The notes beneath the pieces are model-generated. The model saw only the letters and a program-made list of their open reading frames with translations, was not told the DNA's origin and ran no database searches. The position numbers and the translations under genes were made by a program. From Pedobacter sp. BAL39 (GTDB taxonomy: Bacteria; Bacteroidota; Bacteroidia; Sphingobacteriales; Sphingobacteriaceae), in contig NZ_ABCM01000006.1 of NCBI RefSeq assembly GCF_000170795.1, positions 124,001 through 188,000 of the forward strand: a stretch of 64,000 bases of DNA. The letters run 5' to 3'. Below, piece by piece: positions 8,688 through 18,501 of this stretch. Position 1 is the stretch's first letter, and each line of letters starts with the position of its first letter.

Positions 8688-9880
8688 CCATTTCTGAGGG
8701 GAAGTTCAACAATAAAACGTGCACCTTTGTTCTTCCCTTCACTTTCAGCCCTTATAGTTCCCTGATGCGCCTCGACGAGAATTTTAACGATGGAAAGTCC
8801 CAATCCGGTAGAATGCTCGCCACCGGTAGGCACTGCGCTGAGTCTCGTAAAAGGCTGGTATAACTTCTCCAGGTCATTGTTGGTTAAGCCCAGACCACGG
8901 TCATCTACAGTGATGACCGCCTTCGGCCCCATCTGTTTCACACTGACATACATTGAAGATCCCGGTGGTGAATATTTTATGGCATTGTTGATCAGGTTGT
9001 CTACAATTTCCGCGAGTTTCCCCTCATCAGCATTTACATACAGATCCCCATCACTTTCGAATTGGATCTGCTGGTCTTTGCGGTCTGCCAGCAGCTGATT
9101 CATGGAAACAACATTACTGACCAGAAATGAAACGTTTACCTTAATCAGTAACAGTTGTACCTTTCCCGCATCAATTGTACCTGCATGCAATAACTCATCA
9201 ATGATACGCACCATATTCAGACTCGCAATCTTAATCTGGTCACATAAATTATCTACCATATCCGGATTGTCCTTTTTCATTTTGATCAGGTCCGCACGCA
9301 CAGGAATGGTCGTCAAGGGATTCTTAAGGTCATGGGCGGTGGTGTTGAGCAATTGATTCTGTCGTGCCATGCTCTTTCTCGAATCGAGACGCTGTTCAAT
9401 CTGATCCATCACAATATCACGCAAGTCCTTAAGGATTTCTACCTCCTGGGCATTCAGGGTCCTTGGTTGCTTATCCATGATGCTGAACATACCCAATGTA
9501 AAACCGTCTTTGGTAATAAGGGGAACACCAGCATAAAAACGTAAACCGAAATCACCACTCACCAGTGACTTCCCGGCCGCATCAACATGATTGCAAGCAT
9601 CCTCGACCATAAAAAGATCAGCGGTATTCATCGCCGTCGCACAAAAACCGGCATCGCGGTCGGTCTGACTAAAGTCGATACCATAAGCAGACTTGTACCA
9701 CACCCTATTTTTATCTACCAGACTGATCACAGCGTAAGGCATTTTCAGTAGGTTGGCAATCAACTTTGTGAGCCTATCATACGCGCCTTCTACCGGTGTA
9801 TCAAGGATATGATACCGTTGAAGTGCGACGATTCTTTCTTCTTCTGAAAAATTTATGTCCTGATCAAATTGAGTAGTCAT
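8684..9880 (-). CDS. GAF-domain sensor histidine kinase (soluble)
   Basis: Cytoplasmic histidine kinase of 398 residues, taking the ATG at 9878-9880 (MTTQFDQD). An upstream in-frame ATG at 9931 would add 17 hydrophobic, unconserved-looking residues. A GAF domain covers about 25-165, with the phytochrome-like elements FCATAM and FYAGVPL. The dimerisation domain has phospho-acceptor His183 in TAHDLKNPL, and the ATPase domain has NLINNAIKYSPPG, DRGLGL and STGLGLSIVK. No membrane segments and no adjacent regulator are seen. The family senses small ligands or redox state through the GAF domain. The signal here is unknown. Confidence 0.88.
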   Translation of the reverse strand: MTTQFDQDINFSEEERIVALQRYHILDTPVEGAYDRLTKLIANLLKMPYAVISLVDKNRVWYKSAYGIDFSQTDRDAGFCATAMNTADLFMVEDACNHVDAAGKSLVSGDFGLRFYAGVPLITKDGFTLGMFSIMDKQPRTLNAQEVEILKDLRDIVMDQIEQRLDSRKSMARQNQLLNTTAHDLKNPLTTIPVRADLIKMKKDNPDMVDNLCDQIKIASLNMVRIIDELLHAGTIDAGKVQLLLIKVNVSFLVSNVVSMNQLLADRKDQQIQFESDGDLYVNADEGKLAEIVDNLINNAIKYSPPGSSMYVSVKQMGPKAVITVDDRGLGLTNNDLEKLYQPFTRLSAVPTGGEHSTGLGLSIVKILVEAHQGTIRAESEGKNKGARFIVELPLRNG

Positions 9881-9961
9881 CGAGATTGTTATTGAATACC
9901 CTAAAGTTAACAATATCCTCTTTGAAAACAAATAATATCATCCCATTCAAATGAAGCTCAA

Positions 9962-10777
9962 CTATTTAATTATTGCAACCCGAGTGCTGGAAGTATAGGC
10001 GCTGAAGACTCCTAAAGCCCCATTTGAGAAATTTGTAGGTGGATTGGAAGGAGAAACCGGTGGCCCGCCGGAGCCTGAATTTTGCCCCATACTGTAAAAA
10101 TATTTATACACATTCCTATCAATGCATTGAAACTCCACCCGAACACTATCGCCGGACATCAGCTCGTCCAGCTCATAGAAGATTACATTTGATACTTTAT
10201 TGCCGTCATCAAAGCGATCCTCATTGACGCTATCGTCTTCAACTTTGCCCTTAGCACGCAACACATTGCGATACTGGTTCTGAATTCCCGGAGGATCGTT
10301 ATAATTCACGGCAATGTAACTACTGATGCTGCCAAAAACATCAAACTGCTTGAAAGTCAGCGAATCCAGGATTACCTTCTCAGGCATTTTTGAACTGGCA
10401 GTATATGTTTTTCCATCCAGGGTCACATCCAGCGTATAAGTAATCCCAGGACGTCCACGAAATCTGGTACTCTGATATACCCCCGTAGAAACTTCAGTAT
10501 AATTCCAGGTCATCCCCGCATCGTTCGTAAGTACTACTTTCGCGCCAGCGGCGCCATTGAACCTGTTCGGTTCCGTAAACTCATATGTCCTGGAAACCCG
10601 GACTACCTGATTGCCATTAAAATCGCTTACGCCACCATCTATGACAACTACAGGATCAGCATTTTTAAGGTCAAGCTCGATCACCTTCTCACATGACCCG
10701 AATAAAACCATTGCCGTCACTGCGTACAACAGCCTAACAAGACATCGGATTTTTATGTTTTCTGCAGCTAAAATCAT
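9962..10777 (-). CDS. DUF4249 family lipoprotein
   Basis: Predicted lipoprotein of 271 residues with a lipobox ending LFGSC (Cys29). The mature part begins with a beta-rich domain containing DPVVVIDGGVSD and a TYTLDVTLDGKTYTA strand pair, typical of DUF4249, a family found almost only in Bacteroidota. It follows the TonB-dependent receptor gene by 4 bases on the same strand. In this family that order is standard, and the lipoprotein is thought to sit at the cell surface with the receptor. Its ligand is unknown. It is fairly short for the family but ends cleanly. Confidence 0.85.
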   Translation of the reverse strand: MILAAENIKIRCLVRLLYAVTAMVLFGSCEKVIELDLKNADPVVVIDGGVSDFNGNQVVRVSRTYEFTEPNRFNGAAGAKVVLTNDAGMTWNYTEVSTGVYQSTRFRGRPGITYTLDVTLDGKTYTASSKMPEKVILDSLTFKQFDVFGSISSYIAVNYNDPPGIQNQYRNVLRAKGKVEDDSVNEDRFDDGNKVSNVIFYELDELMSGDSVRVEFQCIDRNVYKYFYSMGQNSGSGGPPVSPSNPPTNFSNGALGVFSAYTSSTRVAIIK

Positions 10778-10781
10778 GTGG

Positions 10782-13139
10782 TTAAAATTTAAAATTCCAG
10801 GTTACTGAGGGAATCATTCCAAATAAAGTGGTCTGCACCACCTGCGTTCTGGAAAGATCAACAGGATCATCCTTAAAATCAATAGCAAATGCATTATGGC
10901 GATTATATAGGTTATAAATACCGAATGACCAGCTGGAATGCAACTTCCTGCCCGGTTTGCCCTCCAATGTTGCCGATACATCCAGTCGGTGATAGGCAGG
11001 AGTACGATATCCGTTTTTTTCAGCATAGTAAAATGCCGTACGCCCATTCACCTGGTACTTACCACTGGGATAAGTGACGGCATTCCCGGTATTATAAACA
11101 AATACAGATGAAAATGTCCATCGGGCATTTACTTTGAATATACCGACTACGGATACGTCATGTGTGCGGTCCTGCTTAGCATAAAACCAGCTACCTTCAT
11201 CTATAGTGTCAAAACGACGCTCCGTCCTGGAAAGGGTATAACCAATCCATCCATTGAACCTCCCAAACCGCTTCTTAAAAAACAACTCAATGCCGTAAGC
11301 CCGTCCATCGCCATAAAGCAGGTCCGCTTCCACCTCCTGATTACCACGAAGGTCTGTACCGCTCCGGTATTCAATCTGATGCTGCATCCATTTGTAATAA
11401 ACTTCGGCAGAGAATTCATATTTATTGTCTTCGAAATTTTTGAAAAAGCCAGTAGCAAGCTGATCTGCAGTCTCCGGGCGAATGTTATTGCTATTCATAA
11501 TGTACAGATCTGTTGGCGAGGTGGCGGTTGAATTTGACATCAGATGGATGTTCTGTACGTTTCTTGTATAGGCAGCCTTGAACGCACTTGACGCTGAAAG
11601 CTGATAGTTCATAGACAACCTAGGTTCCAGGTTGAGGTAACTTTTGACAGTTTTCCCACTTCCATAATATTGCTCAGCCAGCACTTCGCCCTCAGTATCG
11701 TAAGTTTTAAAATTACCAGGCCCCAGCAAAGAAAAACTGCTGATACGTAATCCGTATACTAGATTAAACTGACCGCTCACATTCCATTCATCTGAAAAGT
11801 ATGCGGCCAGCTCCAGCCCTTTGCGGCTCTCATAAGTCGTCGGATTGACGCTGGATGTTTGTGACGCAGTGAGCTCCCCCGGATCAATCGTATGGTGGAT
11901 CGCATTTACACCGAACTTCAGCTGATGTCGTCCACCAGGATGATACTCAAAATCCTGTTTCAGATTAAAATCTTTGATCGCTGAGCTAATCTCGAAATTG
12001 TTATCATCAAGCATATTTTTGATAACGTAATTGTAATTGCTGTAAATTATGGAGGTGTTCGAAAAAAGACGCTGGCTAAACAGGTGGTTCCAGCGAAGTG
12101 TAACTGTCCCATTTCCCCAGTTAAAGCCGAATGTTTCCGCGATACCCAATTTATCACGTCCGAAATATCCAGACACATAAAAAGCATTGTTCTCGTCAAG
12201 CTGGTAATTGGCCTTTGCATTCAAATCATAGAAATATAACGTATTGCTGTTGATCGAACTGTCTGAAGATAACTTCAGAAAAGCATCGGCATAGGTTCTC
12301 CTTGCACTGATCATAAACGAACCTTTATCCTTTACAATAGGCCCCTCCACCTTGAGCCGCGAGGCGATCAACCCTACACCGCCTTCCGTTGTAAACTCTT
12401 TTCTGTTGCCCTCCCTCATCCTGATGTCCAGCACTGAAGCCAGTCGCCCACCATACTGCGCCGGCATTCCCCCCTTGTAAACGCTCACATCCTTGATCGC
12501 ATCAGAATTGAAAGTTGAGAAAAAACCAAGTAAATGCGACGCATTGTAAACAGGAGCCTCATCAAGAAGGATTAGGTTTTGATCCGTTGCTCCTCCACGA
12601 ACATAAAAACCAGTATTTCCTTCACCTGCAGATTTTATGCCTGGCAACAACTGTAAGGTCTTGAGCACATCACGCTCCCCCAATAGCACGGGCACGCTAT
12701 TAATCTCACTGACGTTAATTTTCTGAAGCCCCATTTGGGGACTGCTCACATTTTCGTCCCGCTTAGTTGCAGAAATAACCACCTCTTCCAGCTGATTGTT
12801 GTCTTTGATTGCAATATTAACCTTTATATCTCTTGTCAATACCAGCTGCCGGCTTTCTGTCTGATAGCCGATAAAGCTGACTACAAAAGTATATGTGCCC
12901 TCTACAGCACTGACGGTATAAAAGCCATAGCTATTGCTGACTACAGCCGCAATTGATGTCTCATTGGCACTCGCCGGGCCAATAAGCCTTACACTCGCTC
13001 CAATCAAGGTTTCACCTGTTTCAGCGTCAGTAATCGCACCACTGACTGTGCGTTTCACTTGTGCAAATAGCGGTGGAACCTGCGAAAGAAGAACGAACAG
13101 AAAGATAACGGCACGTATATAATGCATATCAGCAAACAT
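10782..13139 (-). CDS. TonB-dependent outer-membrane receptor with N-terminal carboxypeptidase-regulatory-like domain
   Basis: Outer-membrane receptor of about 785 residues. The signal peptide could start at 13139 or, more typically, at the ATG at 13127 (MHYIRAVIFLF), ending LFAQ. A carboxypeptidase-regulatory-like beta domain (about 28-110) is followed by a plug with LPGIKSAGEGNTGFYVRGG and DEAPVYNASHLLGFFS, then a beta-barrel ending in the aromatic C-terminus SVTWNFKF needed for barrel assembly. It forms a two-gene unit with the DUF4249 lipoprotein. TonB energises import through such barrels. The substrate is unknown and is probably not glycan-specific, because the partner is not SusD. Confidence 0.9.
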   Translation of the reverse strand: MFADMHYIRAVIFLFVLLSQVPPLFAQVKRTVSGAITDAETGETLIGASVRLIGPASANETSIAAVVSNSYGFYTVSAVEGTYTFVVSFIGYQTESRQLVLTRDIKVNIAIKDNNQLEEVVISATKRDENVSSPQMGLQKINVSEINSVPVLLGERDVLKTLQLLPGIKSAGEGNTGFYVRGGATDQNLILLDEAPVYNASHLLGFFSTFNSDAIKDVSVYKGGMPAQYGGRLASVLDIRMREGNRKEFTTEGGVGLIASRLKVEGPIVKDKGSFMISARRTYADAFLKLSSDSSINSNTLYFYDLNAKANYQLDENNAFYVSGYFGRDKLGIAETFGFNWGNGTVTLRWNHLFSQRLFSNTSIIYSNYNYVIKNMLDDNNFEISSAIKDFNLKQDFEYHPGGRHQLKFGVNAIHHTIDPGELTASQTSSVNPTTYESRKGLELAAYFSDEWNVSGQFNLVYGLRISSFSLLGPGNFKTYDTEGEVLAEQYYGSGKTVKSYLNLEPRLSMNYQLSASSAFKAAYTRNVQNIHLMSNSTATSPTDLYIMNSNNIRPETADQLATGFFKNFEDNKYEFSAEVYYKWMQHQIEYRSGTDLRGNQEVEADLLYGDGRAYGIELFFKKRFGRFNGWIGYTLSRTERRFDTIDEGSWFYAKQDRTHDVSVVGIFKVNARWTFSSVFVYNTGNAVTYPSGKYQVNGRTAFYYAEKNGYRTPAYHRLDVSATLEGKPGRKLHSSWSFGIYNLYNRHNAFAIDFKDDPVDLSRTQVVQTTLFGMIPSVTWNFKF

Positions 13140-13254
13140 CGGACAAATTACCGAATTAAACCAAATCTGTAAATGAATTAACGTAAATTAACAACCTGAT
13201 AATGATGAAAATGTAAGCTAAAAACTTTATCCACCACGGTTTGTTAGTAGCTGG

Positions 13255-14301
13255 ATGGCATTGATTACTTTTACCAGTAAAGGCATATATTGCAAACAAG
13301 GGGATTTCTATATAGATCCATGGAAACCTGTGAAACTTGCGGTTACTACCCATGGTCATGCTGACCATGTGAAATGGGGCAATGATGTATACCTTTGTCA
13401 TGAGCTCACCAAACCCGTGCTCCTACATCGCCTTGGGGCCGATTTGAAAATCCAGACCCTCCGCTACGGAGAGGAAATCACCATAAACGGTGTAAAGCTT
13501 AGTCTTCATCCGGCCGGTCATGTGATCGGCTCCGCACAGATCAGACTCGAGTATAAGGGAGAAATCGCTGTGGTATCGGGCGACTACAAAGTGGCCGACG
13601 ATGGCATCAGCACTGCCTTCGAGCCAGTAAAGTGTCATACCTTTGTTTCGGAAAGTACGTTCGGTCTGCCGATCTATAAATGGCAGCCTCAGGAGGTCAT
13701 CTTTCAGCAGATCCGCGATTGGGCAACACAAAATCAGGCTCAGCAGAAAACGAGTGTGTTGGTAGCTTATAGCTTGGGCAAAGCGCAGAGACTGATCCAT
13801 GGCCTCTCCGGAAATGAGCCCATCTATGTACACCAGTCCATCGCTAATCTTAATGATGCTTTTGTTGCTGCCGGAGTGAAACTGCCACAAACGGTACGCA
13901 TCACCACCGATATCAGGAAAGAAGAACTTCAACAGGGTATCGTCATCGTTCCCCCAGCACTTGCCGATGGCCGATGGATCAAAAACCTGCAGCAGGCTGC
14001 AACGGGAGTATGCTCCGGATGGATGCAGGTGCGCGCCAGCAGAAGATGGCGTAGCGCCGATGCTGGTTTTGCTCTTAGTGATCATGCAGACTGGCCCGGT
14101 CTGTTGTCAGCCATCAGTGCCACATCGGCCGAAAAAGTATTTGTCACACATGGTTTTACAGCCACCTTTAGTAAGTACCTGAACGAGATCGGCATTCCTG
14201 CTGAAGAGGTAAAAACACAATATGGGCAGGAAGAAGATGATGCACCGCTTACAGACCAGGTGCCTGAATATACCGAAGAAACAAAGGAGCATACAGATTG
14301 A
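13255..14301 (+). CDS. Ligase-associated MBL-fold DNA exonuclease
   Basis: Predicted metallo-beta-lactamase/beta-CASP nuclease of 348 residues. The metal-binding motif HGHADH is at about 33-38, further ligands lie in HPAGHVIGSA and SGDYKV, and the late ALSDHADWPG and FVTHGF motifs fit the family. Homologues encoded beside ATP-dependent ligases are annotated as exonucleases that trim DNA ends. It is the first gene of a four-gene repair cassette. Its TGA overlaps the start of the ligase gene (TTGA), so translation is likely coupled. Confidence 0.92.
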   Translation: MALITFTSKGIYCKQGDFYIDPWKPVKLAVTTHGHADHVKWGNDVYLCHELTKPVLLHRLGADLKIQTLRYGEEITINGVKLSLHPAGHVIGSAQIRLEYKGEIAVVSGDYKVADDGISTAFEPVKCHTFVSESTFGLPIYKWQPQEVIFQQIRDWATQNQAQQKTSVLVAYSLGKAQRLIHGLSGNEPIYVHQSIANLNDAFVAAGVKLPQTVRITTDIRKEELQQGIVIVPPALADGRWIKNLQQAATGVCSGWMQVRASRRWRSADAGFALSDHADWPGLLSAISATSAEKVFVTHGFTATFSKYLNEIGIPAEEVKTQYGQEEDDAPLTDQVPEYTEETKEHTD

Positions 14302-15890
14302 AAAGATTCGCAGCACTTATTGCGCAGCTGGAGCTGAGCAATAAAACAAATGATAAAATTGCCGCACTGGTCTCCTATTTCGAAGAAGCTGATGCGCAGG
14401 ACAAACCTTACGTCATTGCCATGTTTACCGGGAAAAGGCCCAAAAGACCTGTCAGCACCGCCTTGGTGAGGGCATGGGCAACTGAGCTCAGCGCCATCCC
14501 TCCATGGCTGTTTGCCGAAAGTTACCATAGTGTGGGCGACCTCAGTGAGACCATCGCGCTCATCCTGCCCCCACCCTCGCAGCTCGTAGAACGTCCGCTT
14601 CATCAATGGATCAAAGACCTGGCGCAGTTGAATGGAAAGGACGATGCCTCGAAAAAAGATTTCATCCTGAAAGCCTGGGACAGTCTCAATACCCAGGAAA
14701 GATTCATATTCAACAAGTTGATATCTGGCAACTTCCGCATCGGTGTCTCCAATAAAATGCTGGTGAATGCCCTTGCCAGGCAAAGTCATACCGAAAGCAG
14801 CAAAATTATGCACAGCATTATGGGCCGCTGGGATCCTGCGCTCATCAGCTATGAAGAACTGGTAGAAGGAACACACGTGAATACGGATAGCTCATGGCCC
14901 TATCCCTTTTGCCTGGCTTATGCCCTCGACTCACAACCGGAAACCCTTGGTGATACCAGTGTATGGCAGGCGGAATGGAAATGGGATGGCATACGCGGAC
15001 AAATTGTGAAAAGAAACGGCGAACTCTTTATCTGGTCACGCGGTGAAGAACTTGTCACAGATCAGTTTCCTGAGCTCCATTTTTTAAATGACCTTCTGGA
15101 AGATGGTACGGTCCTCGATGGTGAAATCCTATCCATTAAAGATGGAAAAGTACAGGCATTCAGCATCCTCCAGCAGCGATTAAATCGTAAAACCATCAAT
15201 AAAAGCCAGCTGAATGATGCCCCCATTGGTTTTTACACCTACGATCTTCTGGAGCATCTGGGTAAGGACCTCCGTCAACAACCATTGAAGCAGCGCAGAA
15301 AATTACTGGAGCAGGTCATCAGCAATCTTCATGGTCAACAGACTGTGATCTTGTCGCCAGTAATCGATTTTGACTCCTGGGAGGTGCTTGCTAGTTTAAG
15401 ATTGGGTTCACGTGACATCAATAGCGAAGGCATCATGCTGAAAAAACTGGACTCCATGTACCACAGTGGCCGGAAGAGAGGCGACTGGTGGAAGTGGAAA
15501 ATCAATCCTTATACGGTTGATACCGTGATGATTTACGCACAGAAAGGAAGCGGGCGCCGCGCCAGCTTTTTTACAGATTACACCTTTGCGGTGCGTGACG
15601 GCGATAAGCTCATTACCATCGCCAAGGCTTATTCTGGCCTTACCGACAAGGAGATCAAGGAAGTCGACGGCTTCGTAAAGAAAAATGCCATTGAAAAATT
15701 CGGACCAGTGAGGACGGTAAAACCTGAACTGGTATTCGAAATCGCATTTGAAGGAATTGCCGAGAGCAAACGACACAAAGCTGGACTTGCGCTTCGGTTC
15801 CCGCGCATTGTACGCTGGAGAAAGGATAAAAAGGCGGATGAAATTAACACCCTTGAGGACCTCCGCCAGTTACTCGAAGCAACCTTATGA
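14298..15890 (+). CDS. ATP-dependent DNA ligase (cassette-associated)
   Basis: DNA ligase of 530 residues starting at a TTG (14298-14300) that overlaps the preceding stop. This start gives an N-terminus fitting the DNA-binding domain, and the next in-frame ATG would remove about 41 residues of it. Nucleotidyl-transfer motif I is EWKWDGIRGQ with Lys228 as the AMP acceptor. Motif III-like GTVLDGEI, motif IV SEGIMLKKL and motif V DWWKWK follow, then an OB-fold domain. The DNA-binding domain occupies about 1-190. It seals nicks and is distinct from the essential NAD-dependent LigA. It is part of the four-gene repair cassette. Confidence 0.93.
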   Translation: MKRFAALIAQLELSNKTNDKIAALVSYFEEADAQDKPYVIAMFTGKRPKRPVSTALVRAWATELSAIPPWLFAESYHSVGDLSETIALILPPPSQLVERPLHQWIKDLAQLNGKDDASKKDFILKAWDSLNTQERFIFNKLISGNFRIGVSNKMLVNALARQSHTESSKIMHSIMGRWDPALISYEELVEGTHVNTDSSWPYPFCLAYALDSQPETLGDTSVWQAEWKWDGIRGQIVKRNGELFIWSRGEELVTDQFPELHFLNDLLEDGTVLDGEILSIKDGKVQAFSILQQRLNRKTINKSQLNDAPIGFYTYDLLEHLGKDLRQQPLKQRRKLLEQVISNLHGQQTVILSPVIDFDSWEVLASLRLGSRDINSEGIMLKKLDSMYHSGRKRGDWWKWKINPYTVDTVMIYAQKGSGRRASFFTDYTFAVRDGDKLITIAKAYSGLTDKEIKEVDGFVKKNAIEKFGPVRTVKPELVFEIAFEGIAESKRHKAGLALRFPRIVRWRKDKKADEINTLEDLRQLLEATL

Positions 15891-15942
15891 AATAGAAACA
15901 AAAGAACTAACAATAAACAATACATCAAAAATTGATGCACTA

Positions 15943-18501
15943 ATGGGCATAGAGACAAGTAAGGGATACCGGCAGGTGATCAAATGGTTAAGGCAAAAAA
16001 AAAGAAAACCATTTAGCTTTCAACAGGAGGCATGGCAGTATTATGCTGAAGGTTACAGTGGGCTTGTCAATGCTCCCACTGGTTTTGGAAAAACCTTTTC
16101 CTTATTTCTGGCAGTAGTAATAGATGAGCTGAATACCAGAGCGGAGCAGAAAACAGAAAAACAAAAGACAAGCAAACAGAAAACACACAGTAAAAAGAAA
16201 AGGAGCAGCACTGGTCTTAGGCTGCTCTGGATTACTCCACTGCGCTCGTTGGCAAAAGACCTCGCACGGGCCATGACCGAGGTATGCAGGGAGCTGGAGC
16301 TGGACTGGCTGGTATCCGTTCGGAATGGAGATACTCCACAGGCTGAAAAACTACGCCAGAAAAAACAAATGCCCGAAGTGCTTATCATCACCCCGGAAAG
16401 TATCCACCTGCTGCTTGCACAAAAAAACACCTCTGGCCAGTTCAGTCAGCTGCAATGCATCGTCACCGATGAATGGCATGAGCTGATCGGCAGCAAACGT
16501 GGCGTTATGACCGAGCTCGCGATCTCCAGAATCCGCGGCATCATTCATCAAAAACACCCCGAAAGGCTATTGCGGATCTGGGGGATTTCTGCAACAATAG
16601 GCAACATGGAACAGGCAATGGACGTCCTTGTTCCTTACCCAGAAGTACTCAGGATCATCATTAAGGCAACCGAAGAAAAGAAAATTGTCATTAAATCCAT
16701 ACTGCCCGATCACATCGACATGCTGCCATGGGCGGGTCACCTGGGACATAAGCTGGCGCATAAGCTCCTACCCATCATTTATAAAAGTAAAACCACCCTT
16801 GTATTCACCAACACCCGTGGTCAGGCGGAGTTATGGTACCAGAACCTGCTGAACCTGGATGAAAACCTCGCCGGGCAAATTGCTATCCACCATGGCTCCA
16901 TAGATTTCGAACTCCGCAACTGGATTGAAGATGCCCTGCACTCCGGAATCCTGAAGGCTGTCATCAGTACCTCGTCCCTTGATCTGGGGGTGGACTTCAA
17001 ACCCGTAGATACCGTGGTACAGATCGGGTCACCAAAAGGTGTAGCACGCTTCCTTCAGCGGGCAGGCCGCAGCGGTCACTCGCCCCACGAAATTTCAACA
17101 ATCTACTTCCTCCCCACGCATGCGCTCGAACTGGTGGAAGCAGCAGCAATAAAAGAAGCTGCAAAAACTCAGGATATCGAAAGCAGAGATCCCATAGTGA
17201 TGGCCTTCGACACCCTGGTTCAGTATATGGTGACCATCGCCGTCGGCGATGGTTTTGATGAGCAACAGCTCTACCATGAAGTGAAAGAAACTTTTGCCTA
17301 TCATGAGCTGCTTCCTTCGGAATGGAGCTGGCTCATGCAGTTCATCACCACCGGCGGCGATAGCCTGTCGGCATATCACGAGTTCAAGAAGGTCAGTAAG
17401 GTTGACGGTCTCTGGAAAGTCGAAAGCAGGCAGATGGCCATGCGCCACCGTCTGCATATCGGTACCATCGTAAGTGACCCTATGTTAAAGGTAAAATACC
17501 TTGGCGGTGGTTTTATTGGCATGGTGGAAGAATCATTTATCTCAAAAATGAAGGCTGGCAGCAGTTTTACGCTTGCAGGAAAAGTGCTTGACTTTGTGAT
17601 GGTCAAAGACCTGACCGTCCTTGTGCGCCGCAGTAGGGCCAAACGGGCCATCACACCAAGCTGGATGGGTGGCAGGATCTCCCTGAGTGCAAACCTGGGT
17701 ACGATATTGAGAAAAAAATATAATGAAACGCTCGACAAGTCGCATGATGATGAGGAGCTGGACATCATCCTTCCACTATTTGAGCGACAGGCGAAGGTTT
17801 CTCATGTGCCTAAAGATGATGAATTCCTCATTGAGTTGATCCATACCAAGGATGGCCACCATCTTTTTGCTTACCCTTTTGAAGGACGACAGGTACATGA
17901 GGTGATGGCAGCCCTTATTGCCTACCGCATCAGTAGGAATACTCCCATCACCTTCTCCATTGCAATGAACGACTACGGCTTTGAGCTGCTCTCCGAACAG
18001 CAGCTTCCCATCGAAGAGACTGAAATCCGCCAGCTGTTTAGTCCGGAGCACCTTGCTGAAGACATTGTCATCAGTATAAACGCTACAGAAATGGCACGGC
18101 GCAAGTTCAGGGACATCGCCTGCATCTCGGGACTGATCTTCCAGGGTTTTCCTGGTAAATACATTGCCAACAAACACCTGCAATCGTCGGCATCATTATT
18201 TTTCAACGTTTTTAGCGATTTCGACCGGCATAACTTATTATTGCGCCAGGCTTATGATGAGGCTTTCTACCAACAGATAGAAGAACCCCGGCTGTTGGCT
18301 GCGCTTCAGCGTATTCAGCAGAGCAAAATCATCATCGTGAAAACGGACCGTTATACCCCGCTTTGCTTTCCGATCAAGGTGGATAGCCTGCGGGAAAACA
18401 TGAGCAGCGAAGAGCTGAGCCAGCGGATAGAAAGAATGACCGCAGAAACAGAAAAGAAAGCAACAAAGAAATTCAGAAATAAAAATGACCATCAGCTGTA
18501 G
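15943..18501 (+). CDS. Ligase-associated DEXH-box helicase (Lhr core type)
   Basis: Superfamily 2 helicase of 852 residues. I chose the ATG at 15943 because residues from here align with the helicase (GYRQVIKWL); the longer open frame runs back into the ligase gene. Motif I APTGFGKT is at 44-51 and motif II DEWH at 176-179. Motif III-like SATIG and motif VI QRAGRSGH follow, then a winged-helix and Lhr-core C-terminal region. Members are 3'-to-5' DNA translocases that unwind RNA:DNA or DNA duplexes. An unusual Lys/Gln-rich insert sits at about 65-90, between motifs I and Ia. Its end overlaps the next gene by 17 bases. Confidence 0.92.
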   Translation: MGIETSKGYRQVIKWLRQKKRKPFSFQQEAWQYYAEGYSGLVNAPTGFGKTFSLFLAVVIDELNTRAEQKTEKQKTSKQKTHSKKKRSSTGLRLLWITPLRSLAKDLARAMTEVCRELELDWLVSVRNGDTPQAEKLRQKKQMPEVLIITPESIHLLLAQKNTSGQFSQLQCIVTDEWHELIGSKRGVMTELAISRIRGIIHQKHPERLLRIWGISATIGNMEQAMDVLVPYPEVLRIIIKATEEKKIVIKSILPDHIDMLPWAGHLGHKLAHKLLPIIYKSKTTLVFTNTRGQAELWYQNLLNLDENLAGQIAIHHGSIDFELRNWIEDALHSGILKAVISTSSLDLGVDFKPVDTVVQIGSPKGVARFLQRAGRSGHSPHEISTIYFLPTHALELVEAAAIKEAAKTQDIESRDPIVMAFDTLVQYMVTIAVGDGFDEQQLYHEVKETFAYHELLPSEWSWLMQFITTGGDSLSAYHEFKKVSKVDGLWKVESRQMAMRHRLHIGTIVSDPMLKVKYLGGGFIGMVEESFISKMKAGSSFTLAGKVLDFVMVKDLTVLVRRSRAKRAITPSWMGGRISLSANLGTILRKKYNETLDKSHDDEELDIILPLFERQAKVSHVPKDDEFLIELIHTKDGHHLFAYPFEGRQVHEVMAALIAYRISRNTPITFSIAMNDYGFELLSEQQLPIEETEIRQLFSPEHLAEDIVISINATEMARRKFRDIACISGLIFQGFPGKYIANKHLQSSASLFFNVFSDFDRHNLLLRQAYDEAFYQQIEEPRLLAALQRIQQSKIIIVKTDRYTPLCFPIKVDSLRENMSSEELSQRIERMTAETEKKATKKFRNKNDHQL

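Noticed and set aside
13156..13401. 81-codon minus-strand open frame upstream of the TonB receptor gene
   Set aside because: It overlaps the start of the well-supported exonuclease gene and has no recognisable features.
14082..14876. 264-codon antisense open frame over the exonuclease and ligase genes
   Set aside because: It lies opposite two genes with intact catalytic motifs; its composition is that of a codon-bias shadow.
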